Source of the DNA: Gammaproteobacteria bacterium
Lineage (GTDB): Bacteria > Pseudomonadota > Gammaproteobacteria > Pseudomonadales > Azotimanducaceae
Direction of reading: 5' to 3'
Length of the DNA: 64,000 bases
Assembly (NCBI GenBank): GCA_028821405.1
Contig: JAPPGK010000030.1
Location: 1-64,000 of the forward strand
Part shown: positions 36,444-45,215 of the stretch, piece by piece
How positions within the stretch are numbered: position 1 is the stretch's first letter
Layout: every line of letters starts with the position of its first letter
Program-made: the position numbers and the translations under genes
The notes under the pieces: generated by a model
Told to the model about the DNA's origin: nothing
Databases searched by the model: none
What the model saw: the letters and a program-made list of their open reading frames with translations, nothing else

Positions 36444-37361
36444 ATGCCTTCGACAACGCCCTCCCCGAGCGGCCGTGGCGACGCGACGCCGGCGGCCCCT
36501 TCGCATGTCCGAGCAACGCGGTCGCCGCCGCTGTCCGCGATCCATGCGCGGGCGCTGTACCGGCCGGTGGCCCCGGTCGAAGTTGACGACGACGGCTTCC
36601 CCTACAGCGACGGGTCTCTGGTGGAGTCGCAGGATCACGAAAAGGCGCGCGCGCACCTCGTCGCCGTGGTCCGGGCGCGGTTCGCCGACCGGCCCGACGT
36701 GTACGCGGCGTCCGAACTGGGGTTCTACTTCGAACAGGGCAACCGGAAGGCGCTCGTGGTGCCCGACGCCTTCGTCGCCTTCGGCGTCGACAGCCATCCC
36801 CGACTCTCCTACAAGCTGTGGGAGCAGTCCAAGGTGCCCGACTTCGTGCTGGAGGTCGTGTCGCGACGCACCTGGCGCAAGGACGTCTACGACAAGCCCG
36901 ACCTGTATGCGGCTCTCGGCATCGCCGAGTACTGGCTGTTCGACCCGTACCGGGTCCGCAGGGACGGCGGCACGGTCCTGGAGGGGCGGCGCCTCGGCGC
37001 CCACGGCCGCTGGGAACCCGTGCCGGCCGCCGCCGGGGGCGGGCTCGTCAGCGACGTGCTGGATCTCGACATTCTCGTCGACGCCGGCGACCTCCGGCTG
37101 CGCGACCGCGCGACCGGCGAGATCATGCCGGATCTCACCGAGAGCATGGCGCTAGCCAAGCGCGCGAGGGCACGGGCGGACCGGGAAGCGGGGCGTGCCG
37201 ACCCGGAAGCGGAGCGCGCCGACCGGGAAGCGGGGCGCGCCGACCGGGAAGCCAAGCGGGCCGAGGCGGCGGAGAAGCGGCTGGCCGAACTGGCGACCAG
37301 CCTACCGGGCTCGGAACACGACCACGAGCATCCCGATGCGGACAACAACCCCAGGTCGTAG
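36444..37361 (+). CDS. Uma2-family putative endonuclease with charged coiled tail
   Basis: This 305-residue protein has the Uma2 (DUF820) core with PD-(D/E)XK-type elements: the strand VVPDAFVAFG, then VPDFVLEVVSRRTWRKD and AALGIAEYWLFDPY. After residue 240 comes a tail of repeated AxRADREAGR-type units, predicted to be a charged helix. Uma2 proteins are numerous in some genomes, and most are of unknown role. The ATG at 36444 is chosen over 36426. It stands alone between the MATE gene and the convergent coiled-coil gene. Confidence 0.82.
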   Translation: MPSTTPSPSGRGDATPAAPSHVRATRSPPLSAIHARALYRPVAPVEVDDDGFPYSDGSLVESQDHEKARAHLVAVVRARFADRPDVYAASELGFYFEQGNRKALVVPDAFVAFGVDSHPRLSYKLWEQSKVPDFVLEVVSRRTWRKDVYDKPDLYAALGIAEYWLFDPYRVRRDGGTVLEGRRLGAHGRWEPVPAAAGGGLVSDVLDLDILVDAGDLRLRDRATGEIMPDLTESMALAKRARARADREAGRADPEAERADREAGRADREAKRAEAAEKRLAELATSLPGSEHDHEHPDADNNPRS

Positions 37362-37405
37362 TTGAGAACGAAGTCGGTGCCTGCCGACGGTTACGCGTCG
37401 TGGCG

Positions 37406-37810
37406 TCAGGCTTCGCCGGTGTCACGAGCGATGGGCATGGACAACCGACCGTGCATCTCGCCACGGAATTCGGACAGTTCCCGAGAGAGCCGATGGTGGT
37501 CCTCGGCCAACCCGTCCACCTTGTCCTCCAAGGAACCGAACCTGCTATCGACGCCATCGAACCTGCTATCGACGCCATCGAACCTCGCTTCCAGCGAACC
37601 GAAGCTCACCTCGATTCGTCCCAGCCGCCCTTCGATCTTGTCGAATCTCTCGTCGGCCCTGTCGAACCTCGCGTCGACCCTCTCGAATCGCTCGTCGACC
37701 CTCTCTTCGATGCTGCCAAACATCCTGACGAACACCCGCCAGAGAAAAAGCCCCACAACCAGCACGGAACCCACGTACGGTGCACTCGGGATGAATGCTT
37801 CAAAACCCAT
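37406..37810 (-). CDS. Small N-terminally anchored coiled-coil protein
   Basis: This 134-residue protein has an N-terminal span (YVGSVLVVGLFLWRVFV) followed by heptad-like RFDRADERFDKIEGRLGRIE-type repeats to the C-terminus RDTGEA. It has no catalytic domain. It has the same style as the coiled-coil protein at 15.1-15.8 kb, but with the membrane anchor at the other end. The ATG at 37810 is chosen. The 180 bases upstream recur near 40.8 kb, and a copy of its 3' end recurs near 38.5 kb, so the gene has been copied and broken nearby. Confidence 0.65.
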   Translation of the reverse strand: MGFEAFIPSAPYVGSVLVVGLFLWRVFVRMFGSIEERVDERFERVDARFDRADERFDKIEGRLGRIEVSFGSLEARFDGVDSRFDGVDSRFGSLEDKVDGLAEDHHRLSRELSEFRGEMHGRLSMPIARDTGEA

Positions 37811-37990
37811 CACTACTACTCCTGCGTCTACTCGGTTGGTCCGGATCACCGGACATGCCTGCGGCGACCAACCGCGACGCTCGAATGCGGTTCGAACGCC
37901 CCTACCCTACACCCATCAGGGGCGTGGGACGATGGGCGAGCGCCGGTTCGGTTCGCGCCGGGGCTAGTCTCCACCGCGCTGCAGGCGGCT
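37808..37990. repeat. Dispersed repeat, copy 1 (upstream region of coiled-coil gene)
   Basis: The stretch from the coiled-coil start codon onward (CATCACTACTACTCCTGCG ... GCAGGCGGCTGAC) is similar to 40785-40982. Both contain CTCGAA-GCGGTTCGAA and CCCTACCCTACAC. It probably is a copied promoter region. The rest of the gap to 38237 holds no gene. Confidence 0.6.
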
Positions 37991-38236
37991 GACAGCGGAC
38001 CATTGCCACGGACCGTGTAGGACTTCGCCGCAAACGGACGTGCGAGGTTCGACATCGACATCGAATGGGACCGGTTCGGGGTCGCGTCGCAAGGATCCTG
38101 AGTCTTCGACGCCGCCCGGGAACGCCGACGAATCCCTTAAGGCGCCACAGGGCGACCGTCGTGCCGGGCTGGCAGTTCGGCGGGATTGTTCCCCTTCGCC
38201 CCGTGGAAGCGGCGGCACGCGTGGTAGAGTCGGCGC

Positions 38237-38476
38237 ATGAGTTCCTTGTCGGACGCGATAGGTCTGCTCGAGGCGGGCGATTTGCAGGCCGCCCACCGCA
38301 TGGTGCAGAACGACGACTCCCGGTACGGAGCCTGGGTGCACGGAATCGTGCACTCGCTGGAGGGCGATACCGTCACCGCGGCCTACTGGTGGGGTCGAGC
38401 CGGACGCAGACTGCCATCGGCCAACCAGATTCCCGGCGAGGTGGCCGAATTGAAGGTTCTACTGGGACTGCTCTGA
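38237..38476 (+). CDS. Small conserved hypothetical protein (79 aa)
   Basis: This 79-residue protein looks real: SLSDAIGLLEAGDLQAAHRM, then WVHGIVHSLEGD, then YWWGRAGR. The pattern, a short helix-rich unit of about two TPR-like hairpins around His and Trp residues, resembles a widespread hypothetical family with unknown function. It has no signal peptide. The start ATG lies just after GTAGAGTCGGCGC. Its neighbours do not suggest a pathway. Confidence 0.6.
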   Translation: MSSLSDAIGLLEAGDLQAAHRMVQNDDSRYGAWVHGIVHSLEGDTVTAAYWWGRAGRRLPSANQIPGEVAELKVLLGLL

Positions 38477-38526
38477 CCTCTTGCCCCGTGGCACCTCATC
38501 GCGCGTGTCCGGGCGGCAGATTTAGG

Positions 38527-38645
38527 TGGCGTCAGGCTTCGCCGCTGCCATGGGCACCGACCACGGACAAGCGACCGCGTGTCTCGCCACGCAAAAAACA
38601 TCGCCAAGCGACCGCATATCTCGCCACGCAAAAACAATGCTGACA
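38527..38645 (-). pseudogene. Broken 3' end of a coiled-coil membrane protein gene, duplicated
   Basis: Read on the minus strand, this region encodes LRGETRGRLSVVGAHGSGEA, which matches the C-terminus of the coiled-coil protein at 37.4 kb (FRGEMHGRLSMPIARDTGEA). A second shorter copy (LRGEICGRLAM) lies upstream in another frame. No start or full gene remains. The rest of 38476-38880 has no gene. Confidence 0.55.
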
Positions 38646-38879
38646 CCGACGCCGCCCGGGCCGGGAGGTACTGCGTGCCGGTGTCTGCATTACATGCCTA
38701 TGCATCGCCTGACGGCCGCCGCTTGACGGGCTGCTCGCCCTTTCAGTCCTCGTATTGCTTAAGAACCTGACGACGCACAACTGCGACGCATACAGGCTTC
38801 CCGGCCACGGGTCGAAATGCAACTACATGCTGCTTGTACTCATCATTGGATTTTTTCGGTGTCGTCCAATGCTATTCGC

Positions 38880-39773
38880 CTACGTTTCTCGCTCTAGACT
38901 CCGGATGAAGTCACGAACCGGGCGGGCAACGGATTGACGGGCGAACACGCCGCAGGCATGCCCGTTCGGATGGCCGTCGATCGCGAACCCCCGCAGCCGG
39001 TCCGTCTCGTTGATGCAGCAACTTGGAATCACCGAGATGCCCTTCCCGGCCCGCACGAAGGACTTCATCACGCCCCAGCCACTGGACTCGACCCCCACGC
39101 GTGCGGCAACCGAGAGTCGACTACACACAGCGTCCTCGAAGCGCGCACCGTAGGTCCCTGCGGCGGGCATGATCGCGGGGAACGCCCGGGCATCCCGCAC
39201 ACCAAGGCGTCGTCGCCCAGCCAGCGGATGTTCGTCAGATGTCGCGAACAGGAGTTCGTAGCGAAAGAGCGGCCGATAGGCGAAGTCCGTACCGCCGACA
39301 CCGGGACCGATCACGAGATCCACCCGCCCATCGGCAAGATGACGCAGCCCGTCGGATATCGGGCAATGGGTGACTCGGATGTGCACGCGGGGATGCTCGT
39401 CCCGATGACGACTGACCATTCCGGGGAGCGCTTCCGAGGCCACCGGCGCGACCGCCACGTCGATGTGTGCCGACACGAGCTCGCGTCGTTTCTCGGCGAA
39501 GTCCTCGGCAAGGGAGTCGAGATCCGCCACCAGCGGTTGGGCGAGCTGGTAGAGGCGCCTGCCCGCCTGGGTTAGCGCAAGTCGCGGTCCTCGGCGTTCG
39601 AACAACGCCGTCTCGAGCTCGTCCTCCAGGCTTCGTACCTGGAGCGCCACCGCACGCTGCGTGACGGACAGGCGATCAGCGGCCCGGGTGATGTTCTCGA
39701 AGCCCGCCGCGGCGCAGAATGCCCGCAACTGCTTCAGGCGGTCGCGTTTGGAGCGGACCATGCCGGACGCCAT
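38880..39773 (-). CDS. LysR-family transcriptional regulator
   Basis: This 297-residue protein has an N-terminal winged helix-turn-helix (LKQLRAFCAAAGFENITRAADRLSVTQ, residues 10-35) and a C-terminal substrate-binding domain to residue 297. The pattern FxRRGPRLALTQAG is typical of the CysB/Cbl-type branch. It starts two bases after the stop of another LysR gene. It likely responds to a small-molecule coinducer; target genes cannot be read. It has no divergently transcribed neighbour of the usual type. Confidence 0.9.
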   Translation of the reverse strand: MASGMVRSKRDRLKQLRAFCAAAGFENITRAADRLSVTQRAVALQVRSLEDELETALFERRGPRLALTQAGRRLYQLAQPLVADLDSLAEDFAEKRRELVSAHIDVAVAPVASEALPGMVSRHRDEHPRVHIRVTHCPISDGLRHLADGRVDLVIGPGVGGTDFAYRPLFRYELLFATSDEHPLAGRRRLGVRDARAFPAIMPAAGTYGARFEDAVCSRLSVAARVGVESSGWGVMKSFVRAGKGISVIPSCCINETDRLRGFAIDGHPNGHACGVFARQSVARPVRDFIRSLERET

Positions 39774-39775
39774 GC

Positions 39776-40675
39776 TCAGCCCTCACGCGCGCATTCGTTG
39801 ACGATCCCCACGAACGACTCCGCGGCCAGGGAGAGGTGGGAACTGCGCCGTGTCAGCATGCCGTAGACGAGCGGCGTGGCGTATTCCGCAACCGGAATCC
39901 TACGCACGCGGTCCGTTGCCGAGACGCAGATCTCCGGAACGAACGCGATGCCGACGCCTTCCGCCACGTAGCGCTTGATCTCGCCCCACCCGTCGACTTC
40001 GGCCACCCGATTCGGCAGTTGGCCATACTGCTCGCCGCGGTGACTGACCGAGTCGACAAGACGCGGCGTGACCGCGGGATACATCGCAGCCTCGGCAATC
40101 GATACCGAACGTTCGCCGGCCAGCGGATGGGTTTGCGGCGCGATCAACACCATTTTCGAGGAGAACACCGGCTGGAAATCGAGATCGAGTTGCGGCACGT
40201 CGACCGCCGAGAAGGCGATGTCGACTTCGAAATCCCGCAGCCGCCGGACCCTTTCTCGATCACTGACCACCGCCACGTTGACGACGCCGCGCGGATGCTG
40301 CTCGTGAAAACGGTACAGGTACTCGGGCAGTACGCTTTCCGCCGTCGTGGGACCCACGGCAATGTCCAATTCGCCGGTCGCCTCTCCCCGATGCTGGTCC
40401 GCGAACGTGCCCGGCAGACGATCCACGCGCGCCAGCAGCGGCATCACCATCTCGTAGAGTTCCTGGCCTGCGGAGGACAGCATCAGACGCGGGCCCTTGC
40501 GGTTCAGGAGCGTCGCACCAAGCTCCCGCTCGAGGTTCCTTACCTGCTGCGAAACCGCAGGCTGGCTCGACGAAAGGTGTTTCGCTGCCCGGGTCACCGA
40601 GCCGAGGCGGACAACTTGGCAAAACGCCCGGAGCTGTTTCAGCCGGTTTCCCCTGTGCTCGTGCAACGGGCCCAT
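39776..40675 (-). CDS. LysR-family transcriptional regulator
   Basis: This 299-residue protein has an N-terminal helix-turn-helix (LKQLRAFCQVVRLGSVTRAAKHLSSSQPAVSQQVR) and an effector-binding domain. It is a paralogue of the next gene (shared RLKQLRAFC, RKGPRLMLSSAG). The ATG at 40675 (MGPLHEH) is chosen over the 15-residue longer track start. The two regulators are on one transcript, which is unusual for LysR genes and suggests a duplication. Confidence 0.9.
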   Translation of the reverse strand: MGPLHEHRGNRLKQLRAFCQVVRLGSVTRAAKHLSSSQPAVSQQVRNLERELGATLLNRKGPRLMLSSAGQELYEMVMPLLARVDRLPGTFADQHRGEATGELDIAVGPTTAESVLPEYLYRFHEQHPRGVVNVAVVSDRERVRRLRDFEVDIAFSAVDVPQLDLDFQPVFSSKMVLIAPQTHPLAGERSVSIAEAAMYPAVTPRLVDSVSHRGEQYGQLPNRVAEVDGWGEIKRYVAEGVGIAFVPEICVSATDRVRRIPVAEYATPLVYGMLTRRSSHLSLAAESFVGIVNECAREG

Positions 40676-40784
40676 CTCCACTGCAAGCCTTGCTCCGAAC
40701 GCCGAGCCGACACATGCCACGCGGCTGTAACGTGACCTCGAGCGTCGCCGCGCCAGGAGCTACGGACGAATAGTGCCAACCATC

Positions 40785-40985
40785 ACTACCACTCCGCGTC
40801 TATGCGGTTGGTCATCCGGATTGCCGGACACGCCTGCGACCGACCTCGACGCTCGAACGCGGTTCGAATCTGCCACTACCCTACACTCATCAACGACCCG
40901 GGGCGATGGGCGATCATCGACCACGAACGGCCGCACGGTGTGCCGCCACCGCGAATCTCCATCGCATTGCCAGCGGCTGACGGGT
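40785..40985. repeat. Dispersed repeat, copy 2
   Basis: This is similar to 37808-37990, which is the region upstream of the coiled-coil gene. Here no coiled-coil gene follows, so this is an orphan copy of a promoter region, perhaps left after a gene was lost. Confidence 0.6.
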
Positions 40986-40987
40986 GG

Positions 40988-41012
40988 CTCGCGCGGGACA
41001 AGTCCCGCCCCT
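40988..41012. repeat. Short inverted repeat of REP type
   Basis: GCGGGACAAGTCCCGC is a near-perfect palindrome just after the propeller gene's stop. Related GGGACG-type sequences with the pattern TAGG-GACGGGC-CCGTCCC occur near 9955, 52998 and 62697. It could stop transcription or be a REP-like element. Confidence 0.45.
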
Positions 41013-44000
41013 ACGGCTCGGGCTTGGCGTAGCCGTAGACCTTGTCGTCGATGTGGTCGGGGACGTAGAACCTGCCGTCGAAGAACGCGATGCCTTCAGG
41101 CGAGGCGTTGTCGAAGTCCAGGACGAACTCGAGCGCGGTGTCTCGATCTCCGGATGTCTCGTAGACGTAGACGCGGTCATCGGTGTTGTCGACCACGTAC
41201 AGGCGGTCCTCGGCGAACTCCAGGGCCCACGGGGTGTCGTTGGCTCGCCAAAGGTTGAACTCCCGGGTTCTGGTCCGTAGGCCGGACATCGTGTAGGCGT
41301 AGACCCTGTCGTCGTTGAGATCGACGACGTAGAGCCGGTTCTCACCGTAGGCGATCCCGTTCGGGCTGGTGTTGTTGGCGTGCAAGTCGAAATCGGCATC
41401 GGCATGGCGTTCGCCGGTCTTGCCGTATACGTAGACCTTGTCGTCCGCCCGGTCGACGACATAGAACCGGTCATCCGCGTACGCGATGGCTGTCGGGGTG
41501 CCGTTTTCGACGTCGAGCGCGAAGTCGAGGTCGGGGTTGCGAGCCGAACTGGTTCGGTACGCATAGACCCTGTGGTCCGCCGAGTCGAGGACATGGAAGT
41601 GACCGTCGGTATAGGCGACCCCCGTCGGGTTGCGGTTGTCCGCATCCAGGATGAAACCGCCGGTGGGGCCGCCGACGTCGACCGGTACCGCAACCTCCAG
41701 GGGAGAGGAACAGTTGCGCACGTCGTATTCCTCGGCCAGTGGCCCGACACACGCGCCGTAGAGGTAGTAGCCCGATTTCGCCGGCGCCTCCACGTCCATC
41801 GTGGCCACACGGGCGGCGCCTACCGCAAGGCCGTCGAAGTCGGCTGCGCCGAGTTCCTCGTCGTCCCGGTCGCCGATAAAGGTGTCCGGCGAGCGTCGAA
41901 AGCTCACCGTCGTCAGCCTCGACCTGCGGTGGCCGACGTTGCGTACGGTGACGCGTAGGGTGAAGGGCGCCCCCGCTTCGAATCCGCCAGCGCCCGCCGA
42001 GAACCACTCGACGACGAGGTCAGGCCGGTCTGCCGGGTAGGCGAACACCCGATGCCGGTCCGCCACGTAGAACCGGTCGCCGACAACCTCGACGCCCTGG
42101 GCACGACCGTTGCCGCCGGCGAGTTCGAAATCCGCCCCGGCATCTCGCTCGCCGTTGCCCCGGTAGGCATAGACCTGGTCCTCGAAGATGTCCGTGACGT
42201 AGAACCGGTCGTTGCCGTGGGCGATCCCGCGCGGCGACAGGTTGTCGCCCACCAAGTCGAAGTCGGCGGCGGGAACGCGCTCGCCGGCCGTGGTGTAGAC
42301 AAAGACCCTTCGACTTCCCCAGGCGTTGACCACGAAGAGCCTGCCGCCGGCGTGCGCAATGCCGAGCGGCTCCTGAACGACCGCGTGAAGATCGAAGCCC
42401 GCCTCGTCAAGGTGCTGCCCCGACAAATCGTAGGCGAACACCCGGCGCAAGCCGCCCGCCAGGATATCCAGGGCGTCGACGACGAAGAGCCTGTCCCCAG
42501 CGACGGTGATGCCCTCCGCCGTGTGGGTCTCGGGGGCGAGAGCGAAGTCCCGTTCGGGGATGTGCCGCCCCGAGTCGTCGTAGACGTAGACCTTGTCGTC
42601 GCGCGCATCGGGCACGTAGAAGCTGCCGCCGTGGTGGGCAAGCCCGGAGGGTGCATCGTTGTCCTCCACCAGGTCGAAGTCGTGGATTCCCGCCGACGGG
42701 GTCTCCACGATCCGCCCGGACCGGACCCTCCCGTCGACGATGACGCAGCCCCTCACGTCCCGGCACGTGTACCGGTACTCGCCCGCCTCGACATAGCCGC
42801 CTCGTTCGAAGTCGATGCGCACGATGCCGCTCACCACCGATACGACCGCGCCGCGAACCACGTCCGGCGCCGACCCGTCCGTCGGCATCGTCGCCACGAT
42901 CGCCGTCAGGTCGTAGGTGAGCCCGTCGGGGCCGCGCCGAGACGGTACCAGGAGCCGCCAAGCGAAATCGGCCGTGCCGTCGCAAGAGACCAGGCGACCC
43001 GAAATGCGCGACTCGAAGGTCAGTTCGGTCGTGCAGGCGCCGCCATCCTCGCCCTCAAGCTCGATGGACGCCGTTGCGCGGCCGGTCCTCGTGTACGAAT
43101 AGCTCCCTTGGGTCGCCTGCCCGTCCTTCGTCTCCCGATAGCGGCCGATGGCGGAAACGTCGATGTAGGGGTTCCCGTCGCCCTGGACGATCCGCTTGCC
43201 GACAAAGCGATCACCGAACGCCGAGGCGTTGGCCGGGGCGAAGTTCGTGGGCACGCTGGACAGGTTGGTCAGATGGCCCGTTGGGCTCTCCAGCAGATTC
43301 ATGACCACGAGCGGTGCGTCCGAGTCGACCCTCAACCGCCATTTGCCCGTACCGTCGCCCAAACTGCCCTCGAGGGCCTCGCTGCCGGCTTCGAGATCCT
43401 CCGCATCCAACATCACGGTCTGCCCGGCCGCAATCGACAGCCTGACACCGGATCCCGGTGACGCGCCGAGGTCGTCCATGCCCGTGACCAACACCTCGGC
43501 CGTGACCACGCCAAGGTTCTGGAGCCGCAGGCGGCTGGCCTGGTCATCGTCGCCGAAGGGCTCAAAGGTCGCGATTCGATAGCCGCCACCGATCCCGGCA
43601 ACGGTTTCTTGCATCGGCGTCAGGAATTCGTCGTGGTCGGTGCGAACGAAGGACAGCACCTCGATGTCGAGGTCGCTTAAGAGACTCAACCGCCAGTCGC
43701 CGCTTCCCGCCCCGATGCCGGTCAGGCCCAGTTCGGCATTGCCGGTCTCGAGGTCGGCGGTATTGAACAGCACCGCCTGGTTCGCACCGACCGTCAGCGT
43801 GAAAGGCTCGTGGTCCGCACCCGATGCGTCGGCTGCGTCGATGGTCACTGTCCCGGACGTGTCCGATCGGTTGACAACGCGGACCACGCCTTGGCGTCGG
43901 GACCCGTCGGACGTGCCCGGAAAGAGCGGCGCCGAGTGCGGTTCGGGCTCGGCGACGGACGATGGCACGGAGACGAGATTCGCGTATTCGCCCGTTAGGT

Positions 44001-44757
44001 TCTCCACCAGGTTCATCACCCTGATCGGACCGTCGGCGTCTACGAACAGCCGCCACTTGCCCGACCCGTCGCCCAAAACGCCTTCGAACGTGCTGCCGCG
44101 TTCCAGGCGGCTGGCGCTTATTTTTCGAGAAGCCCGGCCCGCAACCGGCACGACGACCTCGCCCGAGGCATTCCCCTGGTCGTCGACTCCGGTGATCGTG
44201 ACGGCCACCGGGTCCGAACCGGCATTGACGAGACGCAGGCGGCTCGCCGCCTCGAATTCATCGCCGGGGTTGAAGAAGCCCACGCGATATCGGTCGTCGC
44301 CGTCGATGCCCACGACCTCGTGCACCGAGGCGACGAACCCATCGCCGGTGCGGGTGTAGGCGAGCACCTCGATGTCCAGGTCGCTCGCGAGTTCCAGACG
44401 CCAGTCGCCTCGACCGGATCCGGTGCCGGGTGTCAGCCCCTTCGCCGCGTTGCCGGTCTCCAAGTCCTCGGAGTTGAAATGGAGAACCTCGTGGGCACCT
44501 ATGGAGAGCTCGCGCGGGCCGATCCTGTCGCCAGAGTCGTCGATCGCGTAGAGCCGTATCGAACCCGACCGGGAGGAGTGGTTGATGATGCGGACGAGGC
44601 CCTGGCGCTCGCGATCCGATGCCGCAGGGAACAACGGCACGTCGTGGTTGGCGCCGAGAGGCAACGCAATGCCGGCAACCAATCCCGTGGTCAACCCGCC
44701 GCGAAGCCGGCGGAGCATGCTGCCGTATCGACGAGGGCAAATCACGCCGATGGACAT
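41011..44757 (-). CDS. Large exported protein: A-B-A-B modules, two beta-propeller blocks and a CARDB domain
   Basis: This 1248-residue protein has a signal peptide (LRRLRGGLTTGLVAGIALPLGA). Residues 30-490 hold the same A-B-A-B beta modules as the two LRR proteins, including WRLELASDLDIEVLAYTRTGDGF and SPTGHLTNLS. Next is a beta domain with GSYSYTRTG. Five propeller-type repeats (FYVTDIFEDQVYAYRGNGE style) follow, then a CARDB domain (VVEWFSAGAGGFEAGAPFTL), then five more propeller repeats to the end. It is likely extracellular or outer-membrane-associated and binds a ligand or matrix. Start: ATG at 44757 (MSIGV); ATG at 44718 would start directly at the signal peptide. It has no known catalytic residues. 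Confidence 0.82.
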   Translation of the reverse strand: MSIGVICPRRYGSMLRRLRGGLTTGLVAGIALPLGANHDVPLFPAASDRERQGLVRIINHSSRSGSIRLYAIDDSGDRIGPRELSIGAHEVLHFNSEDLETGNAAKGLTPGTGSGRGDWRLELASDLDIEVLAYTRTGDGFVASVHEVVGIDGDDRYRVGFFNPGDEFEAASRLRLVNAGSDPVAVTITGVDDQGNASGEVVVPVAGRASRKISASRLERGSTFEGVLGDGSGKWRLFVDADGPIRVMNLVENLTGEYANLVSVPSSVAEPEPHSAPLFPGTSDGSRRQGVVRVVNRSDTSGTVTIDAADASGADHEPFTLTVGANQAVLFNTADLETGNAELGLTGIGAGSGDWRLSLLSDLDIEVLSFVRTDHDEFLTPMQETVAGIGGGYRIATFEPFGDDDQASRLRLQNLGVVTAEVLVTGMDDLGASPGSGVRLSIAAGQTVMLDAEDLEAGSEALEGSLGDGTGKWRLRVDSDAPLVVMNLLESPTGHLTNLSSVPTNFAPANASAFGDRFVGKRIVQGDGNPYIDVSAIGRYRETKDGQATQGSYSYTRTGRATASIELEGEDGGACTTELTFESRISGRLVSCDGTADFAWRLLVPSRRGPDGLTYDLTAIVATMPTDGSAPDVVRGAVVSVVSGIVRIDFERGGYVEAGEYRYTCRDVRGCVIVDGRVRSGRIVETPSAGIHDFDLVEDNDAPSGLAHHGGSFYVPDARDDKVYVYDDSGRHIPERDFALAPETHTAEGITVAGDRLFVVDALDILAGGLRRVFAYDLSGQHLDEAGFDLHAVVQEPLGIAHAGGRLFVVNAWGSRRVFVYTTAGERVPAADFDLVGDNLSPRGIAHGNDRFYVTDIFEDQVYAYRGNGERDAGADFELAGGNGRAQGVEVVGDRFYVADRHRVFAYPADRPDLVVEWFSAGAGGFEAGAPFTLRVTVRNVGHRRSRLTTVSFRRSPDTFIGDRDDEELGAADFDGLAVGAARVATMDVEAPAKSGYYLYGACVGPLAEEYDVRNCSSPLEVAVPVDVGGPTGGFILDADNRNPTGVAYTDGHFHVLDSADHRVYAYRTSSARNPDLDFALDVENGTPTAIAYADDRFYVVDRADDKVYVYGKTGERHADADFDLHANNTSPNGIAYGENRLYVVDLNDDRVYAYTMSGLRTRTREFNLWRANDTPWALEFAEDRLYVVDNTDDRVYVYETSGDRDTALEFVLDFDNASPEGIAFFDGRFYVPDHIDDKVYGYAKPEP

Positions 44758-44768
44758 TAGCACGTCCC

Positions 44769-45215
44769 GCGTGGGATTCACGGGAGCATCAGGGTTAGGA
44801 GAGTGCCGCTGCTTGGTGTGGGATGGATTCGTGTGTGTCCGGATTTGGGTGCGTCCGGATATGAGGGCGCGTGGGATTCACGGGAGCATCAGAGGTGGGA
44901 GAGTGCCGCCGCTTCGTGTGGGATGGATTCGTGTGTGTCCGGATCTGGGGTGCGGATTTGGGGTGCGTGTCCGGATTTGGGGTGCGTCCGGATATGGGGG
45001 CGGGGATTCACGGGAGCATCAGGGTGGGAAAGCGCCGCCGCTTCGTGTGGGATGGATTCGTGTGTGTCCGGATTTGGGTGGGATTTGGGTGCGTCCGGAT
45101 ATGGGGCGCGTGGGATTCACGGGAGCATCAGGGGTGGGAGAGTGCCGCCGCTTCGTGTGGGATGGATTCGTGTGTGTCCGGATTTGGGGTGCCTTCCGGA
45201 TTTGGGGTGCTTCTA
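44769..45215. repeat. Tandem array of four ~110-bp units, open in all plus frames
   Basis: Units start with GATTCACGGGAGCATCAG and end in GTGTGTCCGGATTTGGG-type G-rich stretches, beginning near 44776, 44876, 45004 and 45115. They vary in length through repeated GGATTTGGGGTGC blocks. The units contain no stop in three plus frames, which creates long shadow ORFs. The array separates the propeller gene from the receptor gene. A diverged trace lies at 51505-51660. Confidence 0.8.
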
